Assembly: GCA_026874595.1 (NCBI GenBank)
Contig: CM049317.1
Coordinates: forward strand, 60,052,618-60,116,617
Source of the DNA: Sipunculus nudus
Lineage: Eukaryota > Annelida > Sipuncula > Golfingiida > Sipunculidae
Direction: 5' to 3'
Length of the DNA: 64,000 bases
This document shows, piece after piece, positions 26,401 to 40,400 of this stretch. The position numbers and the translations under genes were made by a program. Under the pieces are notes generated by a model. The model saw nothing but the letters and a program-made list of their open reading frames with translations, did not search any database and was not told where the DNA came from. Position 1 is the first letter of the stretch, and every line of letters begins with the position of its first letter.

Positions 26401-29400
26401 AGTCAGATTGACTGAAGATCTTGGATAGCTTTGTCTTCTGCAGAACACAGGTGGCACCACCTTTTGTCCTTCTCTTGTTTTTGTGTGCCTTTAAATACCC
26501 AATCATTATCACTCAAAATTACCAAGAGCATTATAAGTAAAAAAAACTAATGAACAGATTTCTTTAAAATTATGCATATACATAGATATGAGTTATGGGA
26601 TGAGGTAAAATCTTTTTAAATATTGCTTATGACCTTTACCATGAGAGTTGTCTTGACCTGGAATATTTCCATATATGGTGAAAATTTTTTTCTCAAGTGG
26701 ATAGATGTATCTATGTGAAAATCAAAATGAAAGATGTCAGATGATAAGTTATTGATGATAAGTTGTCAAATCTGCTGATATATAGGATTTTTGTGAACCT
26801 CCTAACTTTTAAAGTACCATATCTTTTTCCTTCAAATGTGACACAGATTGCTTTCACCAAGATCTCAGACATTTTCAAAGACTTGTGTCACTGTACTTAG
26901 TCTTCAAGGTCAAATCTGCAAATATATAGGACTTTTGTTTACCTGATAACTTTTGAAGTACTGCATTTGTTTAATTCAAATTTGACATAAAAATTTACAC
27001 CAATATCTCAGATAAGTTCAAAGACTGGTGACCTTCTGCTTAGTCTTTAAAATCTGGGAATATATAGGATTATTGTTTATCCCCTAACTTATTGTGTCTG
27101 TTTCCTTCAAATTTGATACCAACAAAAATATTTCCACCAATATCTCTAACTTTTTTTTCATGACTAGTGACCTTCACCTTGGTTTTGAAGGTCACACCTG
27201 AAGAAACCCTGGTGGCTTGTCAAGTCTCAGAATATTTTTCTGCAGATGGGGGCCTATTTTTAAAGGGGTAATGCTTTAAGTGTCTGGGGATACTATGGCA
27301 TCTCACATGCCAAGAAATATCTTGTTATATGCAAATATGATTTTAATCCTACTTTAATTTGCAGACTACTGTGAGGTTATCCCCAGCATCTACTTTTAAG
27401 ATGCCTGGGGTCTAAGGGTAAACAAACTTTCTCCGCTGAAAAATGCCTTCTTGAAACTGTCCTTGTACTCAAGTGTTGTATTTATTGTCCTTTCAAACCT
27501 TGACCATCAGAATCACCCATAACTTATTTCTCATACAGACTAAAAAGCTGTTGGGTAGCTTTGTTGGACAGGGTGTTTAATTTACTCTGATATGGGGTTA
27601 GAGATATTCATTGGTATTAGGGCTACCTTTGTTCCAGAAAACAGAACTCCCCTGTGATCTAACCATGGAGCCGGTGGATGATGACATATGTTCCTGAATT
27701 ACGTATACCAGTGTTTTATTAGGATTTGGGTTGAGGCAGCTGAATCTAGTTTATCCATTGTTGTTGCTACATCATGGAGCAGAATAACAGCCTTCATGCA
27801 TTACCTCATTCCAAGCCTAATACATTTATTTCTGAACTTCCAGAATCTAGGATGATCATATATATTACAAAGGAAAACTTAATCACCACCCATTAATGAT
27901 AAATGTGTGAACTTCTAGTTCTTATGTCCTAATTTTCATTTAAATTAATCAGGTTCAGTTTAAATATTCATAAGTTTATATAAGCTTGGCTCAAAATACG
28001 AAATTAAAATTTTTCTGCTGATCGGATGTTGGAAATTGTGTAAAATTAAACTCATAAATACACAGGGAAGAGTATCCACAATATAGGCAGTGAGTCAGCA
28101 TTTTACGATGTGACCATCAAAGAATGAGGTTGGACCAAGCTGGATGCCAGAGACTTGGTCTAATTAGTATGTGTTATGGTTATGACAAACAAACTTTAGT
28201 TTTGATGGTGATTCTGATTGAATTAACAGAAGACAACTAATAAGAAAGGCAGACTTAATCACACTTAAGTTTCTTGAAAGGAAATGAAAACATGGGCAAT
28301 TAACTTGCTGCCTTGACTGACAGTTTTATATCAAAGCCCCCTTGGAAATCACATGTTAATTAGTCCACACCCCCACAAAGAAGTAAATGTAGGTTGTTTC
28401 ATCAAGAATCTATTTAATTTCATTATTTAAGATTCATTCAGCCTTGATTTGTTAATGAAAGGAAGTTAATTTGTAATTTGGATAGAGCAACCTTATATAC
28501 AAACTTTTTTTTTATAACTGTGTGCAGAGAATCCCAGATGAATTCTAGTACTCTTAGCAGTACCCTGGCTCAGCAGTTTCAGATGTTTTCTCCATATAAT
28601 TATGCTGTACTTTCCTTTAAAATGTTGACCTATCTCTCAGTAAAGTGTTAATGTCTGCTTTGCTGTAACAGTTTTATGATTTATGTATTTATAAATTTAT
28701 ATACAATTATACATAATGCCTGGAGATTTCATGACATATGTAAAAACTCTCATCTCTGGGACTTGCATTTTGGAGCTGTGGCTTTTGACCATATCTCAGA
28801 TATTGTCAGCAAACTGGGTGCTTTTTAGCTCAGCTGACTGTAAGTCATCTGAGCTTTAGCAATCACTCTTTGTCCATCGTCCATCTGTCTGTCTGTCCAT
28901 TAACCAGGCACAAATCGCAACTGCTTTACCTGGAATCTTCTTACTTGACATCCAAAGAGGTTCATTAAAGATCTCCTTGGAAACCTGAAATTAGGTCTCT
29001 GTTACCATTATTCTTCGAGTTATGGGGCTTTGAAGTACCCCCCCCCCCCCCCACAATAATGGAAAAATTTGATACAAAAGCTCAAGTATCTGAACAACTA
29101 ATGCATTGATCACCATGATTTTTTTGCATGGATATTGATCATGGAGTATTTCATCAGTTTCTGCAGACTGGTGGGGCCACCTGTATTTTTTATATTTTTT
29201 ATGATTTTTTTTTTCTCTATGATGGAGACCTTAAAAGATGCGGTCATATGTTAACAGGACACAAATCATAATGACTGGACCTAGAATCCTCTTTCTTGAC
29301 ATGCAGGGATGCCCATGAAATGTCTCCTTGGAAACTTACAATTAGGTCTCTATTACCCAAAACCTCTGAGCTATGGGGCTTGTAAATACCCCTCAGAATA

Positions 29401-32400
29401 ATTGAAAATTTGATACAAAAGCTCCAGTATCTAAACAATTAATGCATTGATCACCATGATTCTTTGCATGCATACTTATCATGGACTTTTTGTTCAGTTC
29501 CTGTAGACTGGTTGTGCTACATGTATTTTTTTTTTTTAACTTTTTCTATTTTCTCTATTTTTGAGACCTTCAAATGAAGCCTCATCTGTATACAGGGCAC
29601 AAATCATCACTGTTTGACCTAGAATCTTCTAACCTTTATGTAAAGAGGTCCATGAAAAGTTTTCATGGAAACCTGAAATTAGGTCTCTGTTACCCATATC
29701 CTCTGAGCTATGGGGCTCGTAAGAAACCTCCAAGAATAATTAAAAATTTGATACAAAAATTCCATTGATGAATAACTTATGCACTGATGGCCATGATTTT
29801 TGCATGCATATTGATCATGGAGTGTTTTATCAGTTCCTGTACACTGGAGGCACTACCTGTATTTCTTCAAATTTTTACACATTTTCTTCTCTGTTTGAGA
29901 CCGTCAAATGAAATGGACTTCCGTCAACAATGCACAAATTGTAACAGTTACACCTAGAATCTTCTTTCGTCATATCCTGGGAGGTCAATGCGGAATCTCT
30001 GTGGTACATGAAATTAGGTCTCAGTTACCCATATCCTCCAAGCTTTGGGGCTTGTATTTACCCCCTAGTATAATGAAAAGTTTGATACAAAAGCTTCAGT
30101 ATCTGAATAACAAATGCATTGATTGCCATGATTCTTTGCATGCATTTTCATTTTCAGTTCCTGCAAACTAGTGATGCCACCTGTATTTTTATGTCTCTTC
30201 CCCCCACCCCCAAGGTAGGGTAGGCATGTTGTTTTCAGTGCCATAGTCTGTCATTGTCGCCCATATCTGAAAGATATCTTGTGAACGCAAAAACTTTTGA
30301 AGGGCTGCATATTTTCCACCAAAATTTGAAACACTCATTGTTCCTACCAAAATCTTTGACGTGTTCAAAATCCTGTGACCTTGACCTTGATCTTTAAGGT
30401 CAAAGTTATGCAATTCTAGGCTTATCGTGACCCCATAACATTGGAAATACTGAAGATTTTTCTTCAAATTTGATACACCAGCTCTTTCTGCCATAATGTC
30501 ATCACAGTTCGAAAAGCGGTGAGCTTGACCTTGGTCTTATCTGCTGAAATCTAGATACATTGTTTTGAGATATTGCATATTTTACCACTATGTTTTGGGA
30601 TGGCCCATCTGTTTTGCGCTGCAAAAACAAAGCCATATAGTTTCAAATTTTTTACACATTTTTATGTCTTTTTTTTTAGAACTTCAAATGAAGCGGTTGT
30701 CCATTAACAGGGCACAAATCATGAGTGTTAGACCTGGAATCTACTTACTTGACATCCTTGGAGTTTCATGAAAAATATCCTTGGAAACTTGAAATTAGGT
30801 CATGGTTACCTATATTTTGCAAATTAGGGGAGAAAACATGATTTTTAAGCACCAAGTGAATCAGATCTTGCACATATTGTATCCATTTGGCCTATAATTC
30901 TCATACATGACTTTTAGGGAGGTCCCTAAACATCTCCTTGGAACCTGAAATGTCACTCTGACCCATTTTCTGCAAGCAGTAGGAAAGAACTTGATTTTAA
31001 CACTCAGTTAGTCAGATAGGCACAAATGGTAGCAGCTGCATGTAAAATAAGGTCACTGTAACATATCTAAGGACTATTGGCAAAATGCATGATTTTTAGC
31101 ACTCTGGGAGTCTTTTTGTCCATTTTACAAGGCTCCTAGAATTCAGCTGAGTGTCATGGCCCATGGGCCACTTGTTTATATTTCATTTTATTTTATTTTT
31201 TTTCTATTTTCATTTTTAGCTCAGCTGACTGAAAGTCAACTGAGGTATTGGAATGGTGCTTTGTCCGTCGGCCATCTGTCCATCCGTTTGCAAAGCACAA
31301 ATCCTAACTGTTGGGCCTATAAACTTTTAAGTGAAAATGCCAGAAGGTCAATAAAAATCTCCTAGGAAACCTGAAAGTAGGTCACTGCACAGTGACCTAT
31401 ACCCTCTAAGGTGTTTATTGATTATGACTGGTTTTTGGTTCCTGAAGACTGGTGGCGCCACCTGTATTGTTCATGTAATTTTCATGCATTTCTTTCCTTA
31501 TTTTAAGATTCCCAAATTATGTAAATACTATCAGATTTGTAACTGTGGTGTCATCTAGTTTTCTGAAACCTTGTGTGTTTATTAGTGGATGCCCTATAGT
31601 AATCACCCGTCTGGCCATCTTTCCCTCATGCAGTATGTCTGTCAAATTTGTTTCCTTATGATAACTCCAGTTTGGGTTGACATTTGGATTTCAACTCAAA
31701 AGCAAGAACTTTATTGATTTTGGGGTCATGAGGTCAACTGCCAAGGTCACAGGACCCACTTATTAAGAAAGTTTGTGGATGCATTTTGAGCAAAACTTTT
31801 CATCCCAAACCTTCCATTTTGCACATATAGCCGAGCTGCCATTAGGGGAAGAACATGATTGATGATGGAGTCACAAGTTCAAAGGTCAAGGTCACAGGGG
31901 GCATCTGTCCACATATTTGTTCCCACATGATAACTCCACGTATGATGAAAACTTGACTTATATATGGCCTACTACTAAAGTAAGAACTCTGCTGATTTTG
32001 GGGTCATGTGATATAAGATCAAGGTCACAGGACTTACTTCTTTAAAAAATTGTGGATGCATTGTAAGCCAAACTTTTTATCTCAAATCTTCCATCTTCAA
32101 CATGTGGTGCACCTACCAATAGGAAAAGATTCTGTTTGATTTTTGGTTCACCAGGTCAAGGTCAAGATCACAGGGCCCATCCATTCACAAATTAGTTTAT
32201 GGATGATAACTCAATCCATTTTGGGTAGACAGATTGGCTTCGAACATGATCACAGGACCCACATTTTGAAAAAGTTTATAAACATTTCCTTCTTGACATA
32301 TTCAGCTGAGCGCTAGGACCCATTGGTCCCTAGTTCCTATAGCATAACTCAAGAACTGAAAAGAAAAATACAATCACATTCTTTTTCTTTTTTTCTCCTT

Positions 32401-34412
32401 CTTTTTCTCCATTTCCTTTTCCTTTTCTCCTTCTTCTCTGTCTACTGCTCAACCTTCTATTTTCTCTTCTTCTCCTCTCCCTCCACCTATTTCTTCTCTT
32501 TTTCTTCTTCTCCTTTACTTTTTCTCCTTCTCTTCTTCCTTTTCATTCTTTCCTTTTTTACCTTCTTTTCCATCTCCCCTTCTTCTCTTCATCTCCCATT
32601 CCTCACTGGCTTCATTTTCTTCACCTCCTAATTCTTTTCCTTTCCTTCTCTTTCTTCTACTTTTCTTTCTCCTCATTCCTTTTCTTCTTTTTTTGCACTC
32701 TATACATTTCTGAGTCATGTGTTCAAAGCCAAGGTCATAGGAGCCACTTCTTTACAAACATTGTTGATGCATTTTCAGACAAACGTTTCATCCCAAACCT
32801 TTCATCTTGCATATATTGCCTCCTGCCAATAGGATAACCCAATTGCACTTTTGACATCACAAGGACCATCCTACTTAATTATATACTAACAAGGCTTACA
32901 GTTTAATACCTCAGATGTCATTATTCCTCTGTTGCTTGGAATGCTCCACCACTATGCCTTTTTACACAACTATCACTGATTCAAACCTTAACATCTTTGT
33001 TCATTTGTTTAAAACTGATTTCAGTCATTTCCCTCTGTCAGGCAGTTTTTTATATTTTTTCAAACATTACACATCCCCCTCCCCACCCCTCTCGACCGGA
33101 TTTCTGTGGGCCTTCTGTGGGGCCCTTTCTGACCTATCTGTATTCTAGTATAATATAAGTTCTTCTGAGCAAAAGCAAGTTTCCATATATTCTTCTCAAA
33201 TACAATATATATATGTCTTGACTTCAGATGATCAATTGTTTATATGCCTGTCTTAGAGATATTATGATATTGGCAGCATCCATCCATATATCCATCCAGT
33301 GGGTTAAAAAAAAGACAAATCAGGATTGAATAATTACCAAAAAAGTATGTTACCCAAGTTCAGCTCTCTGCAAAATATGCACATATTCAATGAGGTCAGA
33401 GGTCACAAAGCTTACAATGGACACTGCAATTGGAAGGACTGCATTACAGTTATCCTGCTTATGGTCAAACAAATTAATACTGTTTCATAAAAATGTGCAG
33501 TCTCTTCCATTTTCCTTTTCAGTGCAATAAATCCTTCATATATAATAATCCCCATAGAACCAAACATATTAGGCCATACAAAATATTTTATTGTTCCAAG
33601 GATTTGCGGCTTCCCACTTATCATGGATCAAATTTCTTTTTGTTTAGAAATGAAGACCAGGTCCATGGTAAAAAGAATTCTTAAATGTATGGAAAATGAT
33701 TAAGTTTCATGTTGATAATATACATATTTTCAAGAACTGAAGCAAATTTTTGCATTATCTTGGCAAGTTGGCAAAATTCCAGGCATTGCGTTTTGACCTG
33801 TTAATACAAGAAGAAAAATTTGTTTGCTGGCACCATAATATTTGTTGACAGAATCAGGAGAACAATAATTTTTTTGTGTGCAACCTTATTATGAACTGAC
33901 ATTTAAAGAAGCTTTCTCTAGTTTCATAGAATTAGCTGTACCCATCAGGTCCATGTTTTTTATCTTTTACAGTTCATATCCTCTTGTAAACATTGTATCT
34001 GAAATATTGATCATGACAGTTCACCCTGGACACTGTTTTCATAACCTGGTGTGGCAACAGGATATTTGGCTTTGGAAAAAATGCTGTCATTTCAACGGCT
34101 ATTTATTAGTCATTTTCAAGTGTGTTTTTATGTGCCATGACATTGCTGATCTAAAGGTGCTGCTGTGTGTGTAAACAACAGATTACTTACTTCCGATGCA
34201 CAGACATACCAAACCAGTGTATTATTTTGCTGGTTGAGCACTTGGGGCCTAAAGATTTTGGGTGAAGGGATTATTTCTTAGATCTCAAACATTTCTAGAC
34301 ACCTTCGTATGTTAGTAAATCTGTTACCCAACTAGATTGATCAAAATCAAGCACATATCAAGGAATATTTTTTAAGGGAGTCAGAAGATGGTAGGCATAT
34401 ACCTAATATTTA

Positions 34413-34471
<59 letters not shown>

Positions 34472-37400
34472 GGCTTTCCCTCAGTAGAATATGTGATCCA
34501 AAAATCCTTAAAGGCAATTATTCAGTCCTACAGCTTTAAGTTGAAGAACTTTAACAATTATAATATTTTTCCTCCCCCCCCCCCACTCCCAACAAAAAAA
34601 GTACATAGATATTTTTGATTTAAAAAAATGATATTTTTTGTAATGATATCAGTGAAAAATTTTGACCAGATATAGTTCTTCCTGTTTTTTTTTTCTTTGT
34701 TGTTCATTCAAAAATGTTTAAAAAAAAACATATTCTATGTGTGATTGTTCAGCAGATGAAAAATATGCAAAATTTTACTGCATTCACATATTATATCTGC
34801 TGGGTTTACGATCCCTCTTTTCTAGGTTGAAGAAGACGTTCAGGATTGTATGCGATACCACAGTTCTATCGTCATAAACACCTGCGAGTCTTTCCTCTGT
34901 CTTGAGTCTATGACAATGTCCTTTTACAGAAGAAGAGCAAAAATACAGAAGCTGTCAGTGCAGGATGTCACAAATACAGTAAATTAAAGTGTAAGCAACA
35001 GTTGCAGGTGCCCCCTCACACCATTCAGACAATGTTCCATTGATGGATTACAGAGCTGCTAATAGGTCTTGCTGCTTTCTTACACGGGCTGCCGTCTGTT
35101 TCGTTATCAGCTGGAGATTATCTGGAAGATTTGGAAGCAGACAAGTCTCTGCTCCTAACAAGGTGGCATTTGGGCTTAGCCAGTCTCAATTAGGGAAAAT
35201 AGGATGGTTGAAAGGCTTTTTCCTCCACGAGTGCCTCGTTCCTTGGGGAGCACTATGGGTGCCACTGAGCATGACCTGTCTACCTGCCGGGGTGGCCTCG
35301 GTCCCAGAAAAGCCTTCCAATACCAGCAACAGGCGGCTTAAGATATGTGGCCAATTTGTCTAGTTATCCCCAAGATTAGTGATGGAGCCATAGGTTGGCC
35401 AAATTAATTTTGCTTTTTTTTCCTGCACCAGAGTTTAGACCTCAATAAAGGAGCTTGATTATTGATGGTTCACCAAAGTTGAGCCACCACCATGTTTTAT
35501 CGTTAATAATGAGGAAGCTGATTAAGGTGACTTAAACTGACAAATTGCCACTGAAAAATATTGCAGGACAAAAAGTTCATAGACCAAATGACATGACCTA
35601 TTCTTTACTGGCCTAAATATTTTATTTTTAAATCATGGATATATTGTATTTTTCCCATATTTGCCTCCAAATTTACCTTCTGCAATATTTAATTTTTTAT
35701 TTTTTCTTTTTTTTAAGCAAACCTGTGAGCTTATGCGATGGCGCGGTGTCGTCTGTCCCCGTTCGCCGTCCAGGGCTTTTCTGTCCGCCGTCCATGGCTG
35801 TAAGTCAGAAACTGTCAGAGCTAGCAGCTCCAAATTACATGTAAGAATTAATCACATGTGAAACTTGGTGCCCTAGAGCTTATTATTGGGTATCTGCATT
35901 AATTTAGATTTTATAGAGAAAAAGCTTAAAAACCTAAAAAAATCTTCTTCTTCAAAACTGTCCAGCCAAATTGTCCAATATTTCACAGAAATGTTCCCTG
36001 GAACAATCTCTCTCAAGTTTGTTCAAATGGTTCCAGTTTGGTGATTTTTGGCAAAGTTACAGGAGGTTGAACTTAGTCATCTGTCCGAAAAATCACACTA
36101 AAATAAAATTCTCAGAAACCGCTGGAGCTGTCATCACCAAATTTTATGCCAATGTTTGTAATATAAATCATATCTTAAATTGAGGTATAAATATGAGTTA
36201 TAAACCTGCAAAATGTTTTTTGACTGATGCCACTGAGGCCATTTTTTTTTATATTTTACAAGAATAATCCCCTGAATAACTCTTATAAAAATTGTCTTTT
36301 ATGGTTCCAAAGAATAAATTTTGGCTGAATGATAAAGATTGAATTGAGTCATTTTACCATATATGTTAGCTGTGTGTATGTATATATCTCTGATAGCTTC
36401 GTTGTATACAAGACTGGTGGTGCCAGCTACAATCATTTTAGTGTTGTGTGCACCCATGCCAGAATTTCAGCAGTAATGTTTGTGTAATTGTTTCTAATTC
36501 AAAATGTTTAGTACTTGCATTGTTCATATACATGAGAAGTAATGGTCCAGCATTGAAGCATAATACCTGGTGTATTTCCCAATGCACAGGTTAGCATTAG
36601 GCCTGTAGGTCTTGTTTTAAATTTGGGATTATGATCAGGTCACATGTGACCTGCTGCGCCCTCATTTTTGGTTGACCTCTGACCTTTCCTCTCTGCCCAG
36701 GGTCCATTTGTGCATCTGTTTCCACACATAAACCCACATATCTCTGAAACCTTTTGACAGATGAGGCTAAAAATTAAGCTACACAAATGTAGCCCTTGGA
36801 TAGCTTTATAATATACACTAAAAATGGTGGCGCCACCTGCAACCATTTTTGCACAGCGTCCATCTGTTCACCTGCCTTGGGATAAAATCACTTATATCTC
36901 TGCATTGGTTGGACTTATCCACCTGAAATTTTGCATATGAATACATCCTGGATAGCTTACTTGATTTTATTACAGGTAGCGCCACCTACATTCACATAAA
37001 TGCTGCAGACATCCAAGCTCATATCTCGGGAACCATCTGACCGATTGGGCAAAACTTTTGCATGTGTATAGATCTCACATAGCTCTTTATCATACGCAAA
37101 ACTGGTGGCCCCTTCTGCAACCATTTTGCACAGCATCCGTCTGTTTGTCTGCCATGGGATAAAATCACTCATATCTCGGCAGTGGTTTGACATATCTGCC
37201 TAAAATTTTGCAGGTTTATATCTTGGATAGCTTTCTGGATTTTGTGGCAGGTGGTGCCACCTACATTTATGTTTAGGCTGCAGACATCCAGGCATAAATC
37301 TTAGGACTGGTTTGCTGTATCATCCTGAATTTTTGCATGTGTATAGATCCCACATAGCTCTTTATCATACACAAAACTGGAGGCGCCACCTGCAACCATT

Positions 37401-40400
37401 TTTGCACAGCGTCTTTCTGTTTTCTGCTGTGGGATAAAATCACTCATATACTAGTAGTGGTTTGACTTATATGCCTAAAATTTTGCATATGCATACAACT
37501 TGGACAGCTTTCTTGATTTTGTGGTAGGTGGCGCAACCTACATTCACAATTCAGCTGCAGACATCCATGCTTATATGCAACACACCCCACCTCAGGAGCT
37601 TTCAAGTGCAGTTGTTTGAGCATGTGACCAGTGACCTTGACCTCCATGTTTGGAGCTGAGGTGTTGTAAAAAATAGACTGTTTACTCAGATGTTGATTGA
37701 ATTGCAGTACATTAATATTTTGCAAGATATGATTTTAATTTAATTATAGTAAATTAGGCCTGTACCCCATTACTTCATTGCAGCATACCATCTGATCCAA
37801 ATCTGCCAGTATGAAAATATTGCCAAAGGTCATTAGGCACCCTACCATGGAACAGACTAAAGTCACAGTCACTGACTATAGCTGGCTGCCTTAAACAAAC
37901 CAGTCAGTTGTATATAACCACTATGCTTATAACTGACCCCAATGATTCACTTCAATTAAATAATGACACAATTTCTAATCTTAAAATTATATGATTATGA
38001 CATAAAATACAAAAAAAAAAAATTCACTTTTTCAAACCATTCAAACTTTGACACATAGCATCTCACCTACAGATGTTCTAAACTTAACAGGGTAGATTCA
38101 GAATTTTGGAGGAGGACTAATGACAAAACCTAAAAAAAAGGTCCCTAGGTCCTGAAAAAGGGGGGTCAAGGGCGCAGAAACTGGTCTGAAACCCTTAAAG
38201 GTTGAAGCAGCTGAATAGGGGGGTCTGGAGTCTGGACCCCTCCTCTGGACCCACTTCTGCTTAAATAGGACCGTTGCCATACCAGGAAGGGGTTCCCCAT
38301 TTTAACACCTCTCTCAAACCCGAAAGCATGTCTACCTTAAGAAAACCAATGAAATAATTGCTATCTCAAAGAGACACATGATGGATTGAGTGACACTGCC
38401 ACATGTGACTTGTAGGAACATCAGCCTAGGTTTAAATGACAAAATAGCTAATCTGTGTTAGACCACATGTTGCGCCTGGTGTTCACATGACAAATTGGCT
38501 GTGCTTGTGAATAATTATTTTTCCCTTTCTTTGCTATGGAGCAGAATTATCAACTTTTTGCGTTTTTGTCAAAACTTTGATCATCATCATTTAGATTTAG
38601 AGTCTTAACTTTTTAAGCACTGCCTAATTAGCTTTACTTGTCTACATTTGGTTATTTTTTTAATACTGATTGAGTTTTGATTGTCTATGTTTGGATACTT
38701 TTGATATTCCATAGAAGCTTTGACACAAATCACCTCCCTCAAGACTTATGTTCTAGTTTTCTGCCTTCTGTTAGGATAAATTCCCATTAATATCTTAAAA
38801 AGTTTCCTCTCATCACGAATGTATAGAATTAACCCAATAACTGCTGTTTTCATGGATGCAAAGCAAAGCAAAATAAAGGAATGGGTAAAGGAAACGTTTC
38901 AGCTTTGATGGTTGGCTGATGTAAGAAATATTGATTAGTTGTTACCTGGACTGTAAAGGTCAAGAGATCCTCTAATAGAATGAAATATGAGACCATTGAT
39001 AAAACACCCCCCAAAAAACTCAAGGTTTGATTGTTGTACATGTGGCTTATAGAAAACCTGAGGCTGAAACATGATCAAAATAACTGGCTTAAGGGGAGAC
39101 TGCAGAGAAGATCCCAAAGAGAGACCAGGAATGAGGCAGCTGGGTTCTGCACGCAGACTGCCATGGCTTGCATGTCTTACTGACATTTTCAGCTGACAGG
39201 AGAGGTTGTGATAAGCTTGTTATTAAAAATTGGAACCTTTCCCTTGAAGAGCTCCTCACAAATGGCATGTACTTTTCCCAATTTCCTGCTTACTTGATTG
39301 CACTGCAGCCAGCAGGAACATCAGTTTTTACCTGATTTTTATCCTGTCTCCAAGTCAAATTTGTGTTTTGCTAAAAAGCCTCCTGCCCAGAAAGGTTACA
39401 GTAATGAGCACCACTGGCAGCTCAGAGGAGAAAAATGAAGTCAAATGTAAAAACACCACATTTTATTTTATTTTTTAACCAATTTTCCCTCATGATTTAG
39501 CAAGAATTGTCGACAAGTCTTCAGGGTTGACATTTTAAGAGTGGCTCTTAAAGAGGAAATGAGTTAGTGGGTAAATTTGATTATTATTCTGTCTTTAGGA
39601 AAAATTTGTGTCTTACTAGAAAGGCAACTTATTTGGAAGATTTGAGTAATGAGTAAGATAAAAGGTAAAATTTTATTTTTCTTCAAATTTCCTAACAGTT
39701 GTTCTGTATACAAGATTTGTGCTTAAATCCTCAAACCTAGCTGAATGCAAGCTTGAGGCAAAATGGCAGTCTTTGAAGGCTGCTGCCTTTCAACCTTGTG
39801 GTCTCGATGACTTCAAAAATAATGATCTTTCAGAATCAGAATTCTGCCTTGAAGCAAAATTAAAATGTTACTTCTATCATAATGCTCATGGAAGCATAGG
39901 CAAGATCATAAAATATAGAATTAGCAGTGTCACTTGGTTGCCACTGGTTACTTGACATCTAACCCAGCTAATTGTCCCCTGCTTCCTCGGAACAGGGGAC
40001 ATTGATTTGGGTTTGTCTGTCTGTCCCTCTGTCTGTCCGTCTGTCAGGTTTTTGTTTCCTTGTGATAACTTTCCTAATTATTATCCAATTTCTTTCAAAT
40101 TTGGGTCAGTGATTGCTCTCATGCTTACCTTGGTTGGGATTGGTTTTGGAGTGTCTGTCTCTCAAGATAATAATACAATATGATATTTCATTTGTCATAT
40201 GATGAACAGCACATTTAGTTTCACTAATCACCAACAGGTGTCACTAGCAGGGAACATAATTTCATTGAATTTGCTTGTTTTCCTTTAGGTCATAAATTAA
40301 TAAGATATTCAGATATAAAAATCTTTATGTGGTAAAAAAAATATCATGATATTTAACTGGCTAAATCCCAGAGGAAGACTTAAATAGTAAAACATATATA

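Noticed and set aside
32323-32718. Ser/Phe-rich and Lys/Arg/Glu-rich frames
   Set aside because: They come from a polypyrimidine tract.
35040-35363. 107-codon plus-strand frame in intron 4
   Set aside because: Not recognised as any protein family and no clear flanking splice sites; noted only as part of a high-complexity stretch.
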